DNA from: Vibrio sp. 10N.286.49.B1
GTDB lineage: Bacteria > Pseudomonadota > Gammaproteobacteria > Enterobacterales > Vibrionaceae
Assembly: GCF_002873335.1 (NCBI RefSeq)
Contig: NZ_MCUW01000033.1
Span: 1 to 61,597, forward strand
Length of the DNA: 61,597 bases
Direction of reading: 5' to 3'
Shown here piece by piece: positions 10,344 through 18,979 of the stretch (position 1 is its first letter; each line of letters begins with the position of its first letter). The translations under genes and the position numbers were made by a program. The notes under the pieces were generated by a model. That model saw only the letters and a list, made by a program, of their open reading frames with translations. It had not been told where the DNA came from and did not search any database.

Positions 10344-10757
10344 TTATAAACCGGCGATCATATGCTCGATTGCATCTGATATTTCATCATCAGAGCAGTC
10401 CATACACGTTCCTTTAGCAGGCATTGCATTAAAGCCTTTGATGGCGTGGTCGAGTAAGACATCTTTACCTTGCGCAATACGTGGACCCCAATCGCCCGCA
10501 TCCCCTGTTTTAGGCGCGCCACTGATACCTGTAGAGTGACAAGCCGTACAAAACATGCCATAAACCGCAGCGCCGTCACGAGGGCCAGTAGGCTCTGCTG
10601 CCACTGGCTCACTGCCTGCTAGGTAAACATTACCTACAGGTTTAATACGCTCTGCAATAGCGTCGTATTCAGCTTGATTGACATCCGCCGCAAAACTGGC
10701 GGTAGAAAAAGTTAGAGCGGCGCACAACACCGTTAAGATTTGACGAGACATATCCAT
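10344..10757 (-). CDS. Periplasmic cytochrome c5-family protein
   Basis: Small monohaem electron carrier of the periplasm. The 137-aa product has a signal peptide ending SFA, then a class I cytochrome c domain with one haem site CTACH and a methionine region (FNAMPAKGTC). The second cysteine pair (CMDC) is the disulfide pair characteristic of the c5 group. The start at 10755-10757 was chosen for the signal peptide and a GTGAG upstream; another ATG lies two codons later. It is a single-gene unit, divergent from the tRNA cluster. Confidence 0.9.
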   Translation of the reverse strand: MDMSRQILTVLCAALTFSTASFAADVNQAEYDAIAERIKPVGNVYLAGSEPVAAEPTGPRDGAAVYGMFCTACHSTGISGAPKTGDAGDWGPRIAQGKDVLLDHAIKGFNAMPAKGTCMDCSDDEISDAIEHMIAGL

Positions 10758-11058
10758 TAAACTCACTTTACTATCCAAAGGTGGCAAGTCGTTGCTTGCT
10801 TGGGTTTTTATGATTTTACGTTGTTATTCTGCATTGAGACTTAACGGCTGTTAAATCAATGTAAATATTGGGTGATTATATCCTGTTAACTTGTTGCAAT
10901 AAACAACAAGTTTTCAGCTTCACGGGGTGAATCACATCGCATAGTTGTTCTTTCTGGGCAATAACTGCTGAAAAAGGCGGCAATCAATAAAAAAAAGTGA
11001 AAAAGTGCTTTACGCCATAGTGTGATATCCGTATTATTCCTCTCCGCCGATAGGGCAT
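10758..11058. other. Intergenic region between cytochrome c5 and tRNA-Arg
   Basis: About 300 bp holding the leader of the cytochrome gene on the minus strand and the tRNA operon promoter near the right end. I see no further gene. Confidence 0.6.
11009..11037 (+). promoter_or_regulatory. Promoter of the tRNA operon
   Basis: TTTACG (11009-11014) and TATTAT (11032-11037) are 17 bp apart, followed by a C-rich stretch and the tRNA-Arg gene 22 bp later. This fits a strong sigma-70 stable-RNA promoter. Confidence 0.6.
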
Positions 11059-11135
<77 letters not shown>

Positions 11136-11166
11136 TCCGGAATAACAAATTGGCGAAAGATATAAT

Positions 11167-11243
11167 GGTGGCTATAGCTCAGTTGGTAGAGCCCTGGATT
11201 GTGATTCCGGTGGTCGCGAGTTCGAATCTCGTTAGCCACCCCA
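11167..11243 (+). tRNA. tRNA-His (anticodon GTG), copy 1
   Basis: The gene carries the histidine-specific extra 5' G (position 11167) facing a C before CCA. The acceptor is GTGGCTA/TAGCCAC and the anticodon GTG sits in loop ATTGTGA. It is identical to the second copy at 11432. Confidence 0.97.
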
Positions 11244-11311
11244 TTATTTGGTAACCTCGGTTTCCAGTTTCGATTGTTACAGTCGGGACGAAACGTTCGA
11301 AAGAACATTGT

Positions 11312-11388
<77 letters not shown>

Positions 11389-11431
11389 CTATTTCAGTTA
11401 AAGCTTAGTGCTTTAGCAAAGCAAAATTAGT

Positions 11432-11508
11432 GGTGGCTATAGCTCAGTTGGTAGAGCCCTGGATTGTGATTCCGGTGGTCGCGAGTTCGAATCTCGTTAG
11501 CCACCCCA
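11432..11508 (+). tRNA. tRNA-His (anticodon GTG), copy 2
   Basis: Same 77-base sequence as the gene at 11167-11243. Together with the following tRNA-Pro it repeats the His-Pro unit. Confidence 0.97.
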
Positions 11509-11554
11509 TTAATTAGGTAGCATCCTCTTACGATCATATCGTAGAAAACTTTGT

Positions 11555-11631
<77 letters not shown>

Positions 11632-11636
11632 CCTTT

Positions 11637-11668
11637 AAAAGCCTCGTCGAAAGACGAGGCTTTTTTTC
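11637..11668 (+). terminator. Terminator of the tRNA operon
   Basis: The stem GCCTCGTC/GACGAGGC (11641-11648 with 11653-11660) is closed by a GAAA tetraloop and followed by seven Ts. Confidence 0.93.
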
Positions 11669-12103
11669 GTCTACAGAAAAGCATATCCCTTGCCAAAACT
11701 GTAATGCTTGTCCTGTTAAGTGTGCTTTCTCTATAGTGCCTTGCAATCTAGTTCCTAAAAGGGGGGCTTTATTGCTGGCTCTAGTGTTCTCGCATTCGCC
11801 TTATTGAGTGGATCGTAAGGGATGAGTGATGTTTACCCCTGTTATTCCAGCATTGAATAACATTTCTACAATTCTCTTTGCATGATAAATGGTGGTTAGT
11901 ACTGGATTTTAAGTAATTACTAGAGAGTTACATATTAGTCAGCTTTTGTGTGTCAACGAAGGTGTTACAACCTCTTTTAGTGCTTTATGTCGCATTTTTT
12001 AGTTGAGTGAGATAAAGACTCGGTATATGTGACCCTGATCTAGTTTTTGGTGCTACAAATATTGCTCTTGGAAAATCAATGTTTCTTAGATGTTAAATTG
12101 ATT

Positions 12104-12121
12104 ATGGAATAAGTATTCCAT
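12104..12121. promoter_or_regulatory. Inverted repeat, ARG-box-like, site 1
   Basis: ATGGAATA-AG-TATTCCAT, two 8-bp arms with a 2-bp spacer. The geometry and the core GAAT...ATTC resemble the 18-bp ArgR box, with differences at positions 3 and 16. It lies about 315 bp before the transporter operon. Function is inferred only. Confidence 0.35.
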
Positions 12122-12248
12122 GACCATTAGTTATAAATATGGCTAATTTGCTTGAGAATAGGCTTTTGTGTCTAACTTTAAGGGTGTTATTCAATTGACA
12201 GCTGGATAATCTGCATTCGTTTTTACACTATTATATGTAATTAATGTG

Positions 12249-12266
12249 CATAAATATTTATTTATG
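12249..12266. promoter_or_regulatory. Inverted repeat, ARG-box-like, site 2
   Basis: CATAAATA-TT-TATTTATG has the same 8-2-8 geometry as site 1 and shares AATA-NN-TATT. It is about 170 bp before the transporter start. It may bind the same dimeric regulator, or may simply be AT-rich symmetry. Confidence 0.3.
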
Positions 12267-12435
12267 ATCCTTTATATCTGCGTGAAATCGAATTTTTATC
12301 CTATTTTTGTTGCTTTTCTGTGAAAGATTTGCCAAATTGATGCCCTTATAAATAGTCAGCAGAAAATGCTGTCTACGAATGGATTCAGTTTTGCAGACAG
12401 GGGCAGAAAACTGCCAAAGCAGTAGAGGTCTGGTA

Positions 12436-14154
12436 ATGTCATTATTAGAAGTAAAAAATCTTCGTATCGAATACCCATCCCGCCATGGGGTACATGCCGC
12501 GGTTAAATCTTTGTCGTTCAATGTTGAACGCGGCGAAATTGTGGGTGTGGTTGGGGAATCAGGTGCGGGCAAATCAACAGTGGGTAACGCTGTTATCGAT
12601 TTGCTTTCTCCTCCAGGTGTTGTTGCCGCTGGTGACGTATTCTTGGATGGTGAAAAAATATCAGGGCTTTCACCGGAAGCCATGCGTAAAGTTCGTGGCT
12701 CTAAGATAGGATTTATCTTTCAAGACCCGATGACCTCTTTAAATCCGCTTTTCACGGTTGAGCAGCAGTTAAAAGAAACGATCCACGCCAATATGGATGT
12801 CTCGGACGATGAGGCGTATCAGCGCTCGCTTAACCTAATGAATCAAGTGGGCATCCCACAACCAGAAAACCGTCTTAAGCAGTACCCACATCAGTTTTCT
12901 GGTGGTATGAGACAGCGCGTAGTGATCGCGATTGCCTTAGCGGGTGAGCCTGACCTCATCATTGCCGACGAGCCAACGACAGCGTTGGATGTGTCGATTC
13001 AAGACCAAATATTGGGTTTGATTCGTGAGTTGTGCATCAAAAATAACGTAGGTTGCATGCTGGTTACGCATGATATGGGTGTGGTATCGAATGTCACCGA
13101 CCGTGTCGCGGTTATGTACCGTGGTGACCTAGTCGAATTTGGTCCGACCGCTAAAGTGTTGGGTGACCCAGATCATTCCTACACTCGTAGCCTTATATCA
13201 GCGGTGCCTCGTTCTGATGTTAAGCTGGGGCGTTTCCCATTGGTGAGTTACATCGAAGATGCAAAAGAGATGGAACCACTTGATATTAAGAATCACTGGT
13301 TAGGACAAAGCCAGGATCAGCGCGAATACACCGGCCCATTGCTTAATGTTGAGAATGTGAACCTACGCTTTATTACCAAAGATTCTTTGTTTGAGAGCCG
13401 TCGTGAGTATGTTCAAGCCTCGAATAATGTCAGCTTTGAGGTTCACGAGGGTGAAACGTTTGGCTTGGTTGGTGAGTCGGGTTCAGGTAAATCGACCATC
13501 GCACGCATCATTGCGGGGCTTTATGCACCGGATGCGGGCAAAGTTAGCTTCGAAGGCATTGATCTTACTGGTTTAAAATCTGAGAAAGAACGTCGCCCTA
13601 TGCGTCGTCAGATGCAAATGGTATTCCAAAACCCGTACACATCGATGAACCCTCGTATGAAAGTCTACGATATTGTTGCTGAACCGATTCGTTTTCATAA
13701 GCTCACCGCGAATGAGAATGAAACGAAACAGGTTGTGGATGACCTGCTGCAGCATGTTGGACTGGGAAAAATGGCTGGCGTGAAATACCCGCATGAATTC
13801 TCTGGTGGACAGCGTCAGCGTATCTCCATTGCTCGTGCATTAGCCACTCGCCCAAGACTTTTGATTTGTGATGAACCGACTTCGGCGTTAGACGTATCCG
13901 TTCAGGCACAAATCTTGAATCTATTAAAAGACTTACAACAAGAGCTTAACCTGACCATGCTGTTTATCAGTCATGACTTACCGGTTATTCGCCAGATGTG
14001 CGACAGGGTAGGTGTGATGCAAATGGGTACGCTACTTGAGGTCGCGCCGACCGAGCAGTTGTTTACCGACCCACAGCATGAATACAGCCAGCATTTGATT
14101 TCCTTAATGCCTGAGTTTAAGGGCTTAAGAGAAGACACAGCAAAAACGGCGTAA
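12436..14154 (+). CDS. Peptide-type ABC transporter, fused double ATPase
   Basis: Energises uptake by the permeases encoded further down. The 572-aa protein contains two complete ABC domains in tandem, corresponding to separate DppD and DppF subunits: Walker A GESGAGKST (residue 40) and GESGSGKST (residue 346), signatures FSGGMRQRV and FSGGQRQRI, Walker B IIADEPTTALD and LICDEPTSALD, each followed by the oligopeptide-type C-terminal extension. The fusion resembles E. coli YejF or GsiA. The ATG at 12436 has AGAGG upstream. It is the first gene of the operon, with the binding protein 90 bp downstream. The substrate (di- or oligopeptide, or another compound) cannot be told. Confidence 0.88.
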   Translation: MSLLEVKNLRIEYPSRHGVHAAVKSLSFNVERGEIVGVVGESGAGKSTVGNAVIDLLSPPGVVAAGDVFLDGEKISGLSPEAMRKVRGSKIGFIFQDPMTSLNPLFTVEQQLKETIHANMDVSDDEAYQRSLNLMNQVGIPQPENRLKQYPHQFSGGMRQRVVIAIALAGEPDLIIADEPTTALDVSIQDQILGLIRELCIKNNVGCMLVTHDMGVVSNVTDRVAVMYRGDLVEFGPTAKVLGDPDHSYTRSLISAVPRSDVKLGRFPLVSYIEDAKEMEPLDIKNHWLGQSQDQREYTGPLLNVENVNLRFITKDSLFESRREYVQASNNVSFEVHEGETFGLVGESGSGKSTIARIIAGLYAPDAGKVSFEGIDLTGLKSEKERRPMRRQMQMVFQNPYTSMNPRMKVYDIVAEPIRFHKLTANENETKQVVDDLLQHVGLGKMAGVKYPHEFSGGQRQRISIARALATRPRLLICDEPTSALDVSVQAQILNLLKDLQQELNLTMLFISHDLPVIRQMCDRVGVMQMGTLLEVAPTEQLFTDPQHEYSQHLISLMPEFKGLREDTAKTA

Positions 14155-14208
14155 GCCAATAAGAAATCCCTTACGGGACTTGATAACAGAAGCAAACACA
14201 ACAATTAC

Positions 14209-14222
14209 GGGATCCGGATCCC
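14209..14222. repeat. Perfect 14-bp palindrome before the binding-protein gene
   Basis: GGGATCCGGATCCC lies between the ATPase and binding-protein genes, seven bases upstream of the Shine-Dalgarno sequence. As RNA it could form only a tight structure; as DNA it is a symmetric site. Role unknown. Confidence 0.4.
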
Positions 14223-14244
14223 CGCATGAAGGAGTTATGCAAAT

Positions 14245-15798
14245 ATGAGAACCATGAAAAGCAAATTAGCAGTGGCGCTAATGGCCGCAGGCCTGAGCTT
14301 TAATACATTAGCAGCAGACATCAAGGTTGGTTACGCTGCTGACCCAGTATCACTAGACCCGCATGAGCAATTATCTGGTGGTACACTGCAAATGTCACAC
14401 ATGGTGTTTGACCCACTAGTTCGTTTTACCCAAGACATGGATTTTGAACCTCGCCTAGCAGAAAGCTGGGAGCGTGTTAACGATACGACGGTTCGATTCA
14501 ATCTTCGTAAAGGTGTTAAGTTCCACTCAGGTAATGCGTTGACGGCTGACGATGTCGTTTGGACGTTCGACCGCCTACAAAACTCTCCAGACTTCAAAGC
14601 TATCTTCGACCCATACGAAAAAATTGTTAAGGTTGACGACTACACATTTGACCTAGTAACAAAAGGTCCTTACCCACTTGTGCTGCAAACGGCAACGTAC
14701 ATTTTCCCAATGGATAGCAAGTTCTATTCAGGTAAAACAGAAGATGGTAAAGACAAGTCTGAGCTAGTGAAGCACGGTAACTCGTTTGCTTCTACGCACG
14801 TATCTGGTACAGGTCCATTTATCGTTACGGCTCGTGAGCAAGGCGTAAAAGTTGACTTTGAACGTTTTGCTGATTACTGGGATACCGAGTCAAAAGGCAA
14901 CGTTGATAAACTAACGCTCGTGCCAATTAAAGAAGATGCAACACGTGTTGCTGCGCTTCTTTCTGGTGGTGTTGACATGATTCACCCGGTTGCGCCAAAT
15001 GACCACAAACGTGTGGCATCGGCTGACGGCATCGATCTTGTGACGCTGCCTGGTACTCGTATCATTACGTTCCAAATGAACCAAAACAGCAACGAAGCAC
15101 TGAAAGATGTGCGCGTTCGTCAGGCGATTGTTCACGCAATTAACAACGAAGGCATCGTTAAGAAAATCATGAAAGGCTTTGCAACAGCCGCAGGTCAACA
15201 AAGCCCAGCCGGTTATGTCGGTCACGATGATGCGCTGGTTCCACGTTATGACGTGAAAAAAGCGAAAGAGCTAATGAAAGAAGCGGGCTACGAAGACGGC
15301 TTTACGCTTTCTATGATGGCGCCAAACAACCGTTACGTGAACGATGCAAAAGTGGCACAAGCTGCAGCGGCAATGCTGTCTAAGATTGGCATTAAAGTGG
15401 ATCTTAAAACGCTACCAAAAGCACAGTACTGGCCTGAGTTTGACCTTTGTTCTGCAGACATGATGATGATCGGTTGGCACTCGGATACAGAAGATTCAGC
15501 GAACTTCAACGAGTTCCTAACGATGACTCGTAACGAAGAAACAGGTCGTGGTCAATACAACTGTGGTCACTACTCAAACCCAGAGATGGATGCAATCGTA
15601 GAAGCAGCGAACGTAGAAACGGATCCTGCGAAACGCGCTGAAATGCTGAAAGGCGTTGAAGCAACGTTGTACAACGATGCAGCATTTGTTCCTCTTCACT
15701 GGCAAAGTGAAGCGTGGGGCGCGAAGTCTAACGTGAAAGCAGCAGACATCGTTAACCCAATGGTTATGCCTTACTTTGGCGACCTAGTGGTTGAGTAA
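14245..15798 (+). CDS. ABC transporter periplasmic binding protein (SBP family 5)
   Basis: Periplasmic receptor of the DppA/OppA family delivering substrate to the permeases. The 517-aa product has a signal peptide (MRTMKSKLAVALMAAGLSFNTLA, cut before ADIK) and the SBP_bac_5 hallmarks: VSLDPHEQLSGGT near the N terminus, LRKGVKFHSGNALTADDVVWTFDR, GTGPFIV, and DVRVRQAIVHAIN. AAGGAG ends 10 bp before the ATG; a second ATG lies three codons in. Codon choice looks strongly biased to common Vibrio codons, suggesting high expression. A stable hairpin follows the gene, which would let it be made in excess over the permeases, as is usual. Confidence 0.9.
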   Translation: MRTMKSKLAVALMAAGLSFNTLAADIKVGYAADPVSLDPHEQLSGGTLQMSHMVFDPLVRFTQDMDFEPRLAESWERVNDTTVRFNLRKGVKFHSGNALTADDVVWTFDRLQNSPDFKAIFDPYEKIVKVDDYTFDLVTKGPYPLVLQTATYIFPMDSKFYSGKTEDGKDKSELVKHGNSFASTHVSGTGPFIVTAREQGVKVDFERFADYWDTESKGNVDKLTLVPIKEDATRVAALLSGGVDMIHPVAPNDHKRVASADGIDLVTLPGTRIITFQMNQNSNEALKDVRVRQAIVHAINNEGIVKKIMKGFATAAGQQSPAGYVGHDDALVPRYDVKKAKELMKEAGYEDGFTLSMMAPNNRYVNDAKVAQAAAAMLSKIGIKVDLKTLPKAQYWPEFDLCSADMMMIGWHSDTEDSANFNEFLTMTRNEETGRGQYNCGHYSNPEMDAIVEAANVETDPAKRAEMLKGVEATLYNDAAFVPLHWQSEAWGAKSNVKAADIVNPMVMPYFGDLVVE

Positions 15799-15820
15799 TC
15801 ACGTTTAGTACACGTTAATA

Positions 15821-15845
15821 AGAGGGGAAAGCCTTCCCCTCTTTG
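15821..15845 (+). terminator. Hairpin between binding protein and permeases
   Basis: AGAGGGGAA pairs with TTCCCCTCT around AGCC, followed by TTTG. It is 22 bases after the binding-protein stop. It is probably a partial terminator or RNA-stability element lowering permease expression rather than the end of the operon. Confidence 0.6.
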
Positions 15846-15946
15846 TTCGCTTTATACTACTTAGTTTTATTTCAGTCGGACTAAGTGGTTATTAAGACTG
15901 AATAAGTTCTCGTTACAGAGACATATGGATAGTTAAGGGGCAAGGG

Positions 15947-16924
15947 ATGTTTTCGTTTCTGGTCAAGCGCCTGTTTCAGGCACTGATAGTGATGTTTGTG
16001 ATCAGTTTGGTGGCATTTGCCATTCAGGATAATCTGGGTGACCCGCTGCGTGAGCTTGTAGGTCAGTCGGTTTCGGAAGCAGAGCGTCAAGCACTGCGTG
16101 ATGAGTTAGGCCTCAACGATCCTTTCGCTACAAAGTACACTCGTTTTATTGGTGCGGCACTGCAAGGTGATCTCGGCACATCATACTTTTTCAAACGTCC
16201 TGCTGTGGATGTCATTCTCGATAAGTTGGTAGCAACCCTCGAATTGGTGTTCGGCGCGACGTTAATTATAATTTGTTTATCGATACCGCTCGGTGTCTAT
16301 TCAGCCATTCACCCGAAAAGCTTCTTTACCAAGCTCATCATGGCCGGCAGTAGTATTGGCATCTCGATTCCGGTTTTCTTAACGGCCATTATGTTGATGT
16401 ACGTCTTTTCTATTGAACTTGGTTGGTTACCGTCGTTTGGTCGAGGCGAAACCGCGAATGTACTGGGCTGGCAGTCAGGGTTCTTTACGATTGATGGTAT
16501 TAAGCACTTGGTGCTGCCATGTGTTGCATTAGCTTCGATTATGTTGCCGTTGTTCATTCGTTTAGTTCGTTCTGAAATGCTGGAAGTACTGAGCTCTGAA
16601 TACATCAAGTTTGCTAAAGCAAAAGGGCTACCTCTTCGTAAAATCTATTATCAACATGCCCTTAAGAACACGATGCTCCCTGTATTAACGGTGGGTGGTG
16701 TTCAGATTGGTACAATGGTGGCCTACACCATTTTGACGGAAACTGTTTTCCAATGGCCAGGAACTGGCTTTCTTTTCCTTGAGGCGATCAACCGTGTAGA
16801 TACACCGCTGATCACGGCTTACGTTATCTTTGTTGGCCTGATCTTTGTCGTGACAAACACCATCGTTGATTTGATGTACGGATTGATTAACCCAACCGTG
16901 AACCTAACAGGAAAAGGAGCGTAA
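15947..16924 (+). CDS. ABC transporter permease, DppB type
   Basis: First inner-membrane channel subunit of the peptide-type importer. The 325-aa product begins with a membrane helix (LVKRLFQALIVMFVISLVAFAI), has about six helices, the family region LGLNDPFATKYTRFIGAALQGDLGTS, and the EAA-like loop LSSEYIKFAKAKGLPLRKIYYQHALKN that contacts the ATPase. It is separated from the second permease by 2 bp after the stop codon, so the two are translationally linked. The gap from the binding protein is 148 bp and contains the hairpin. Confidence 0.9.
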   Translation: MFSFLVKRLFQALIVMFVISLVAFAIQDNLGDPLRELVGQSVSEAERQALRDELGLNDPFATKYTRFIGAALQGDLGTSYFFKRPAVDVILDKLVATLELVFGATLIIICLSIPLGVYSAIHPKSFFTKLIMAGSSIGISIPVFLTAIMLMYVFSIELGWLPSFGRGETANVLGWQSGFFTIDGIKHLVLPCVALASIMLPLFIRLVRSEMLEVLSSEYIKFAKAKGLPLRKIYYQHALKNTMLPVLTVGGVQIGTMVAYTILTETVFQWPGTGFLFLEAINRVDTPLITAYVIFVGLIFVVTNTIVDLMYGLINPTVNLTGKGA

Positions 16925-16926
16925 GC

Positions 16927-17871
16927 ATGAGCCAAACAAATGTAGCAACAGTTCCTTCAGCTTGGGAACGTTTTAAGCAATCAGATTTCTTGTACTACTT
17001 TAAGCGCGATAAAGTCGCGATGACGAGTTTTACTATTTTTATGGTTTTCTTGGTGCTGGCGTTATCTGCACCACTCATCGCTCCTGCTGATCCCTATGAT
17101 CTGAGCTCAATTGATATTATGGACTCAGAGCTTCCTCCTTCTTGGATGGAAGAGGGGGACTCGAACTTTGTACTGGGGACCGATGACCAAGGTCGTGATA
17201 TTTTATCAACGATCCTCTATGGTTCACGTCTTTCATTGACGATTGGTTTTCTGGCGGTCGGCCTACAACTGTTCTTAGGCATTATCATTGGTTTGTCTGC
17301 GGGTTACTTTGGTGGCCGTATCGATAGCTTCTTGATGCGTTTTGCCGATGTGCAGCTGTCATTCTCTACCATGATGGTTGCTATCATTGTATCGGCGATA
17401 TTCAAGGCCAGCTTTGGTACTGAATTTTATAGCCAGTACGCAGTGACTATGCTGGTGGTTATTATTGGGGTGGCGGAATGGCCTCAATATGCTCGTACGA
17501 TTCGTGCCTCTGTATTGGCAGAGAAAAAGAAAGAGTACGTAGAAGCGGCACGAGTGATGGGCTTCAAAGCACCAAAAATCATGTTCCGCCATATCCTACC
17601 AAACTGCTTATCGCCAATTTTGGTTATTTCGACAGTACAAATTGCTAATGCCATTATGTCGGAAGCAGCGTTATCATTCTTAGGACTGGGCCTACCTGTT
17701 GACCAACCTTCATTGGGGTCGTTGATTAGTATTGGCTTTAACTACATCTTTTCTGGTTCATGGTGGATTACTGTCTTCCCTGGCATCGTGTTGATTACGT
17801 TAGTTCTAGTAGTAAACCTATTAGGTGACTGGTTAAGAGACGTATTTAACCCGAAAATCTACAAAGGGTGA
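16927..17871 (+). CDS. ABC transporter permease, DppC type
   Basis: Second channel subunit. The 314-aa product has the N-terminal OppC-type region (cytoplasmic stretch then a first helix), FVLGTDDQGRDILSTILYGSRLSLTIG, typical of DppC/OppC, and an EAA-type loop EYVEAARVMGFKAPKIMFRHILPN. The last gene of the operon, it is followed by a terminator about 40 bp downstream. Confidence 0.9.
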   Translation: MSQTNVATVPSAWERFKQSDFLYYFKRDKVAMTSFTIFMVFLVLALSAPLIAPADPYDLSSIDIMDSELPPSWMEEGDSNFVLGTDDQGRDILSTILYGSRLSLTIGFLAVGLQLFLGIIIGLSAGYFGGRIDSFLMRFADVQLSFSTMMVAIIVSAIFKASFGTEFYSQYAVTMLVVIIGVAEWPQYARTIRASVLAEKKKEYVEAARVMGFKAPKIMFRHILPNCLSPILVISTVQIANAIMSEAALSFLGLGLPVDQPSLGSLISIGFNYIFSGSWWITVFPGIVLITLVLVVNLLGDWLRDVFNPKIYKG

Positions 17872-17912
17872 TCCAGAGAGATTGATTTTTAATCCCAATC
17901 CTCACTACACTA

Positions 17913-17941
17913 AGAGTCGCACATAAGTGCGGCTCTTTTTA
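17913..17941 (+). terminator. Terminator of the peptide-transporter operon
   Basis: AGAGTCGCAC pairs with GTGCGGCTCT (one G-U pair) around ATAA and is followed by five Ts. Confidence 0.88.
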
Positions 17942-17995
17942 TTTGTGCCGCTTATGGAAACTAGCCTGTCTTATCTAGAGTGTTCGAGGATGTAT

Positions 17996-18949
17996 ATGAG
18001 CTCTTTAAATGGTGTTAAGGGATCACATTGCCTGCCGATAAGCGCAATCATGGGAGCCTTGTTGTTAGGGTGCAGTGTCATCTCTACCCCAGTTGTTGCC
18101 GCAGAGTTCCTCTGTGATGCGTCTCAGCCTTCTATGTCACAGCTTCCTATTTTGGGTCAAAGCTGCCCGATCGGGAAAGGGGTATGGAGCAGCACGGTAC
18201 CGCAAACGTCCACATCGCTGTATTGGATACAATGTGGCATCCTTGATGAACCGATGTCATTGAATAGCGCTAAAGTATTGTACGGCGCTATTTCGACGCA
18301 TGTTTGGATGAAGCCTGAAGGACAAAGTCAGCGATGCCTGATTGGTCCCTATCATGATGCGGCACTCGTGCAAAAAGAATGGGTGAAGATTAAAGCCTTG
18401 AAGGGTTACAAAGACGCATTTATACGTCAGGTTGAGCGTGGCGCTTCTAAAGGTGGAGCGTTAGAGAGCGAACCAAAAAAATACCCTAAATCCAGCGCGA
18501 AGCCCAAGCAAAAAACAAACACGATCGCGCAAGCTGCTGCACCTGTAGTTAAAGAGAAAAAGCCGGTCAGCAAAGCGAAATCGATTCAACCTCTTGCTAC
18601 ATCAGTATCACCGTCTTTAACGGTTCGTCTTGAGGCTAAGGTTGAAGGAAAACGCTATGCGGTGCCGTACCTAACAGGCAATCAGCAGCAATTCTATATG
18701 GAACATGATAAGCCATGGAATCGGGTCAATTACCATACCGCTATCAAGATGTGTGGTGATCTTAATATGCATTTAGTGACAGACGATGAATGGCAGCATT
18801 TACTCGGCTCCAAAGTGATGCACAATAAACAATGGCCTATGCAAATGCCGTATTGGGGAGATGGTCAAAAAGGTTTGTTTACTAACGGCAAAATATCACC
18901 ATTAAAAAGTAATACTCTGCTCAATGTGGTGTGCGTAGGTGGCAAGTAG
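17996..18949 (+). CDS. Exported SPOR-domain protein with C-terminal lectin/FGE-like region
   Basis: The 317-aa product has an N-terminal hydrophobic export segment (SAIMGALLLGCSVISTPVVAA), possibly a lipoprotein signal at LLGC or a signal peptide cut after VVAA. A SPOR-like domain follows (LYWIQCGILDEPMSLNSAKVL to GPYHDAALVQKEW), then a lysine/alanine-rich linker. The C-terminal 90 residues carry W-x-VNYHTAIKMCGDLNMHLVTDDEWQHLL, which recalls the C-type-lectin fold of FGE-sulfatase-like domains. SPOR domains bind denuded septal peptidoglycan, suggesting a cell-envelope role. The ATG at 17996 has GAGGA five bases upstream; earlier starts overlap the terminator. Function not established. Confidence 0.65.
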   Translation: MSSLNGVKGSHCLPISAIMGALLLGCSVISTPVVAAEFLCDASQPSMSQLPILGQSCPIGKGVWSSTVPQTSTSLYWIQCGILDEPMSLNSAKVLYGAISTHVWMKPEGQSQRCLIGPYHDAALVQKEWVKIKALKGYKDAFIRQVERGASKGGALESEPKKYPKSSAKPKQKTNTIAQAAAPVVKEKKPVSKAKSIQPLATSVSPSLTVRLEAKVEGKRYAVPYLTGNQQQFYMEHDKPWNRVNYHTAIKMCGDLNMHLVTDDEWQHLLGSKVMHNKQWPMQMPYWGDGQKGLFTNGKISPLKSNTLLNVVCVGGK

Positions 18950-18979
18950 GGCTTCCTTCAGCAGAAAGCCCATCAAGCC

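Larger units (their letters stand above)
11669..12435. other. Long gene-free region upstream of the peptide transporter
   Basis: About 770 bp of AT-rich sequence without a convincing reading frame. It holds three inverted repeats: GTTATTC-N7-GAATAAC (11841-11861), ATGGAATA-AG-TATTCCAT (12104-12121) and CATAAATA-TT-TATTTATG (12249-12266). It presumably contains the promoter and control sites of the ABC operon, and could hide a small RNA. Confidence 0.6.
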
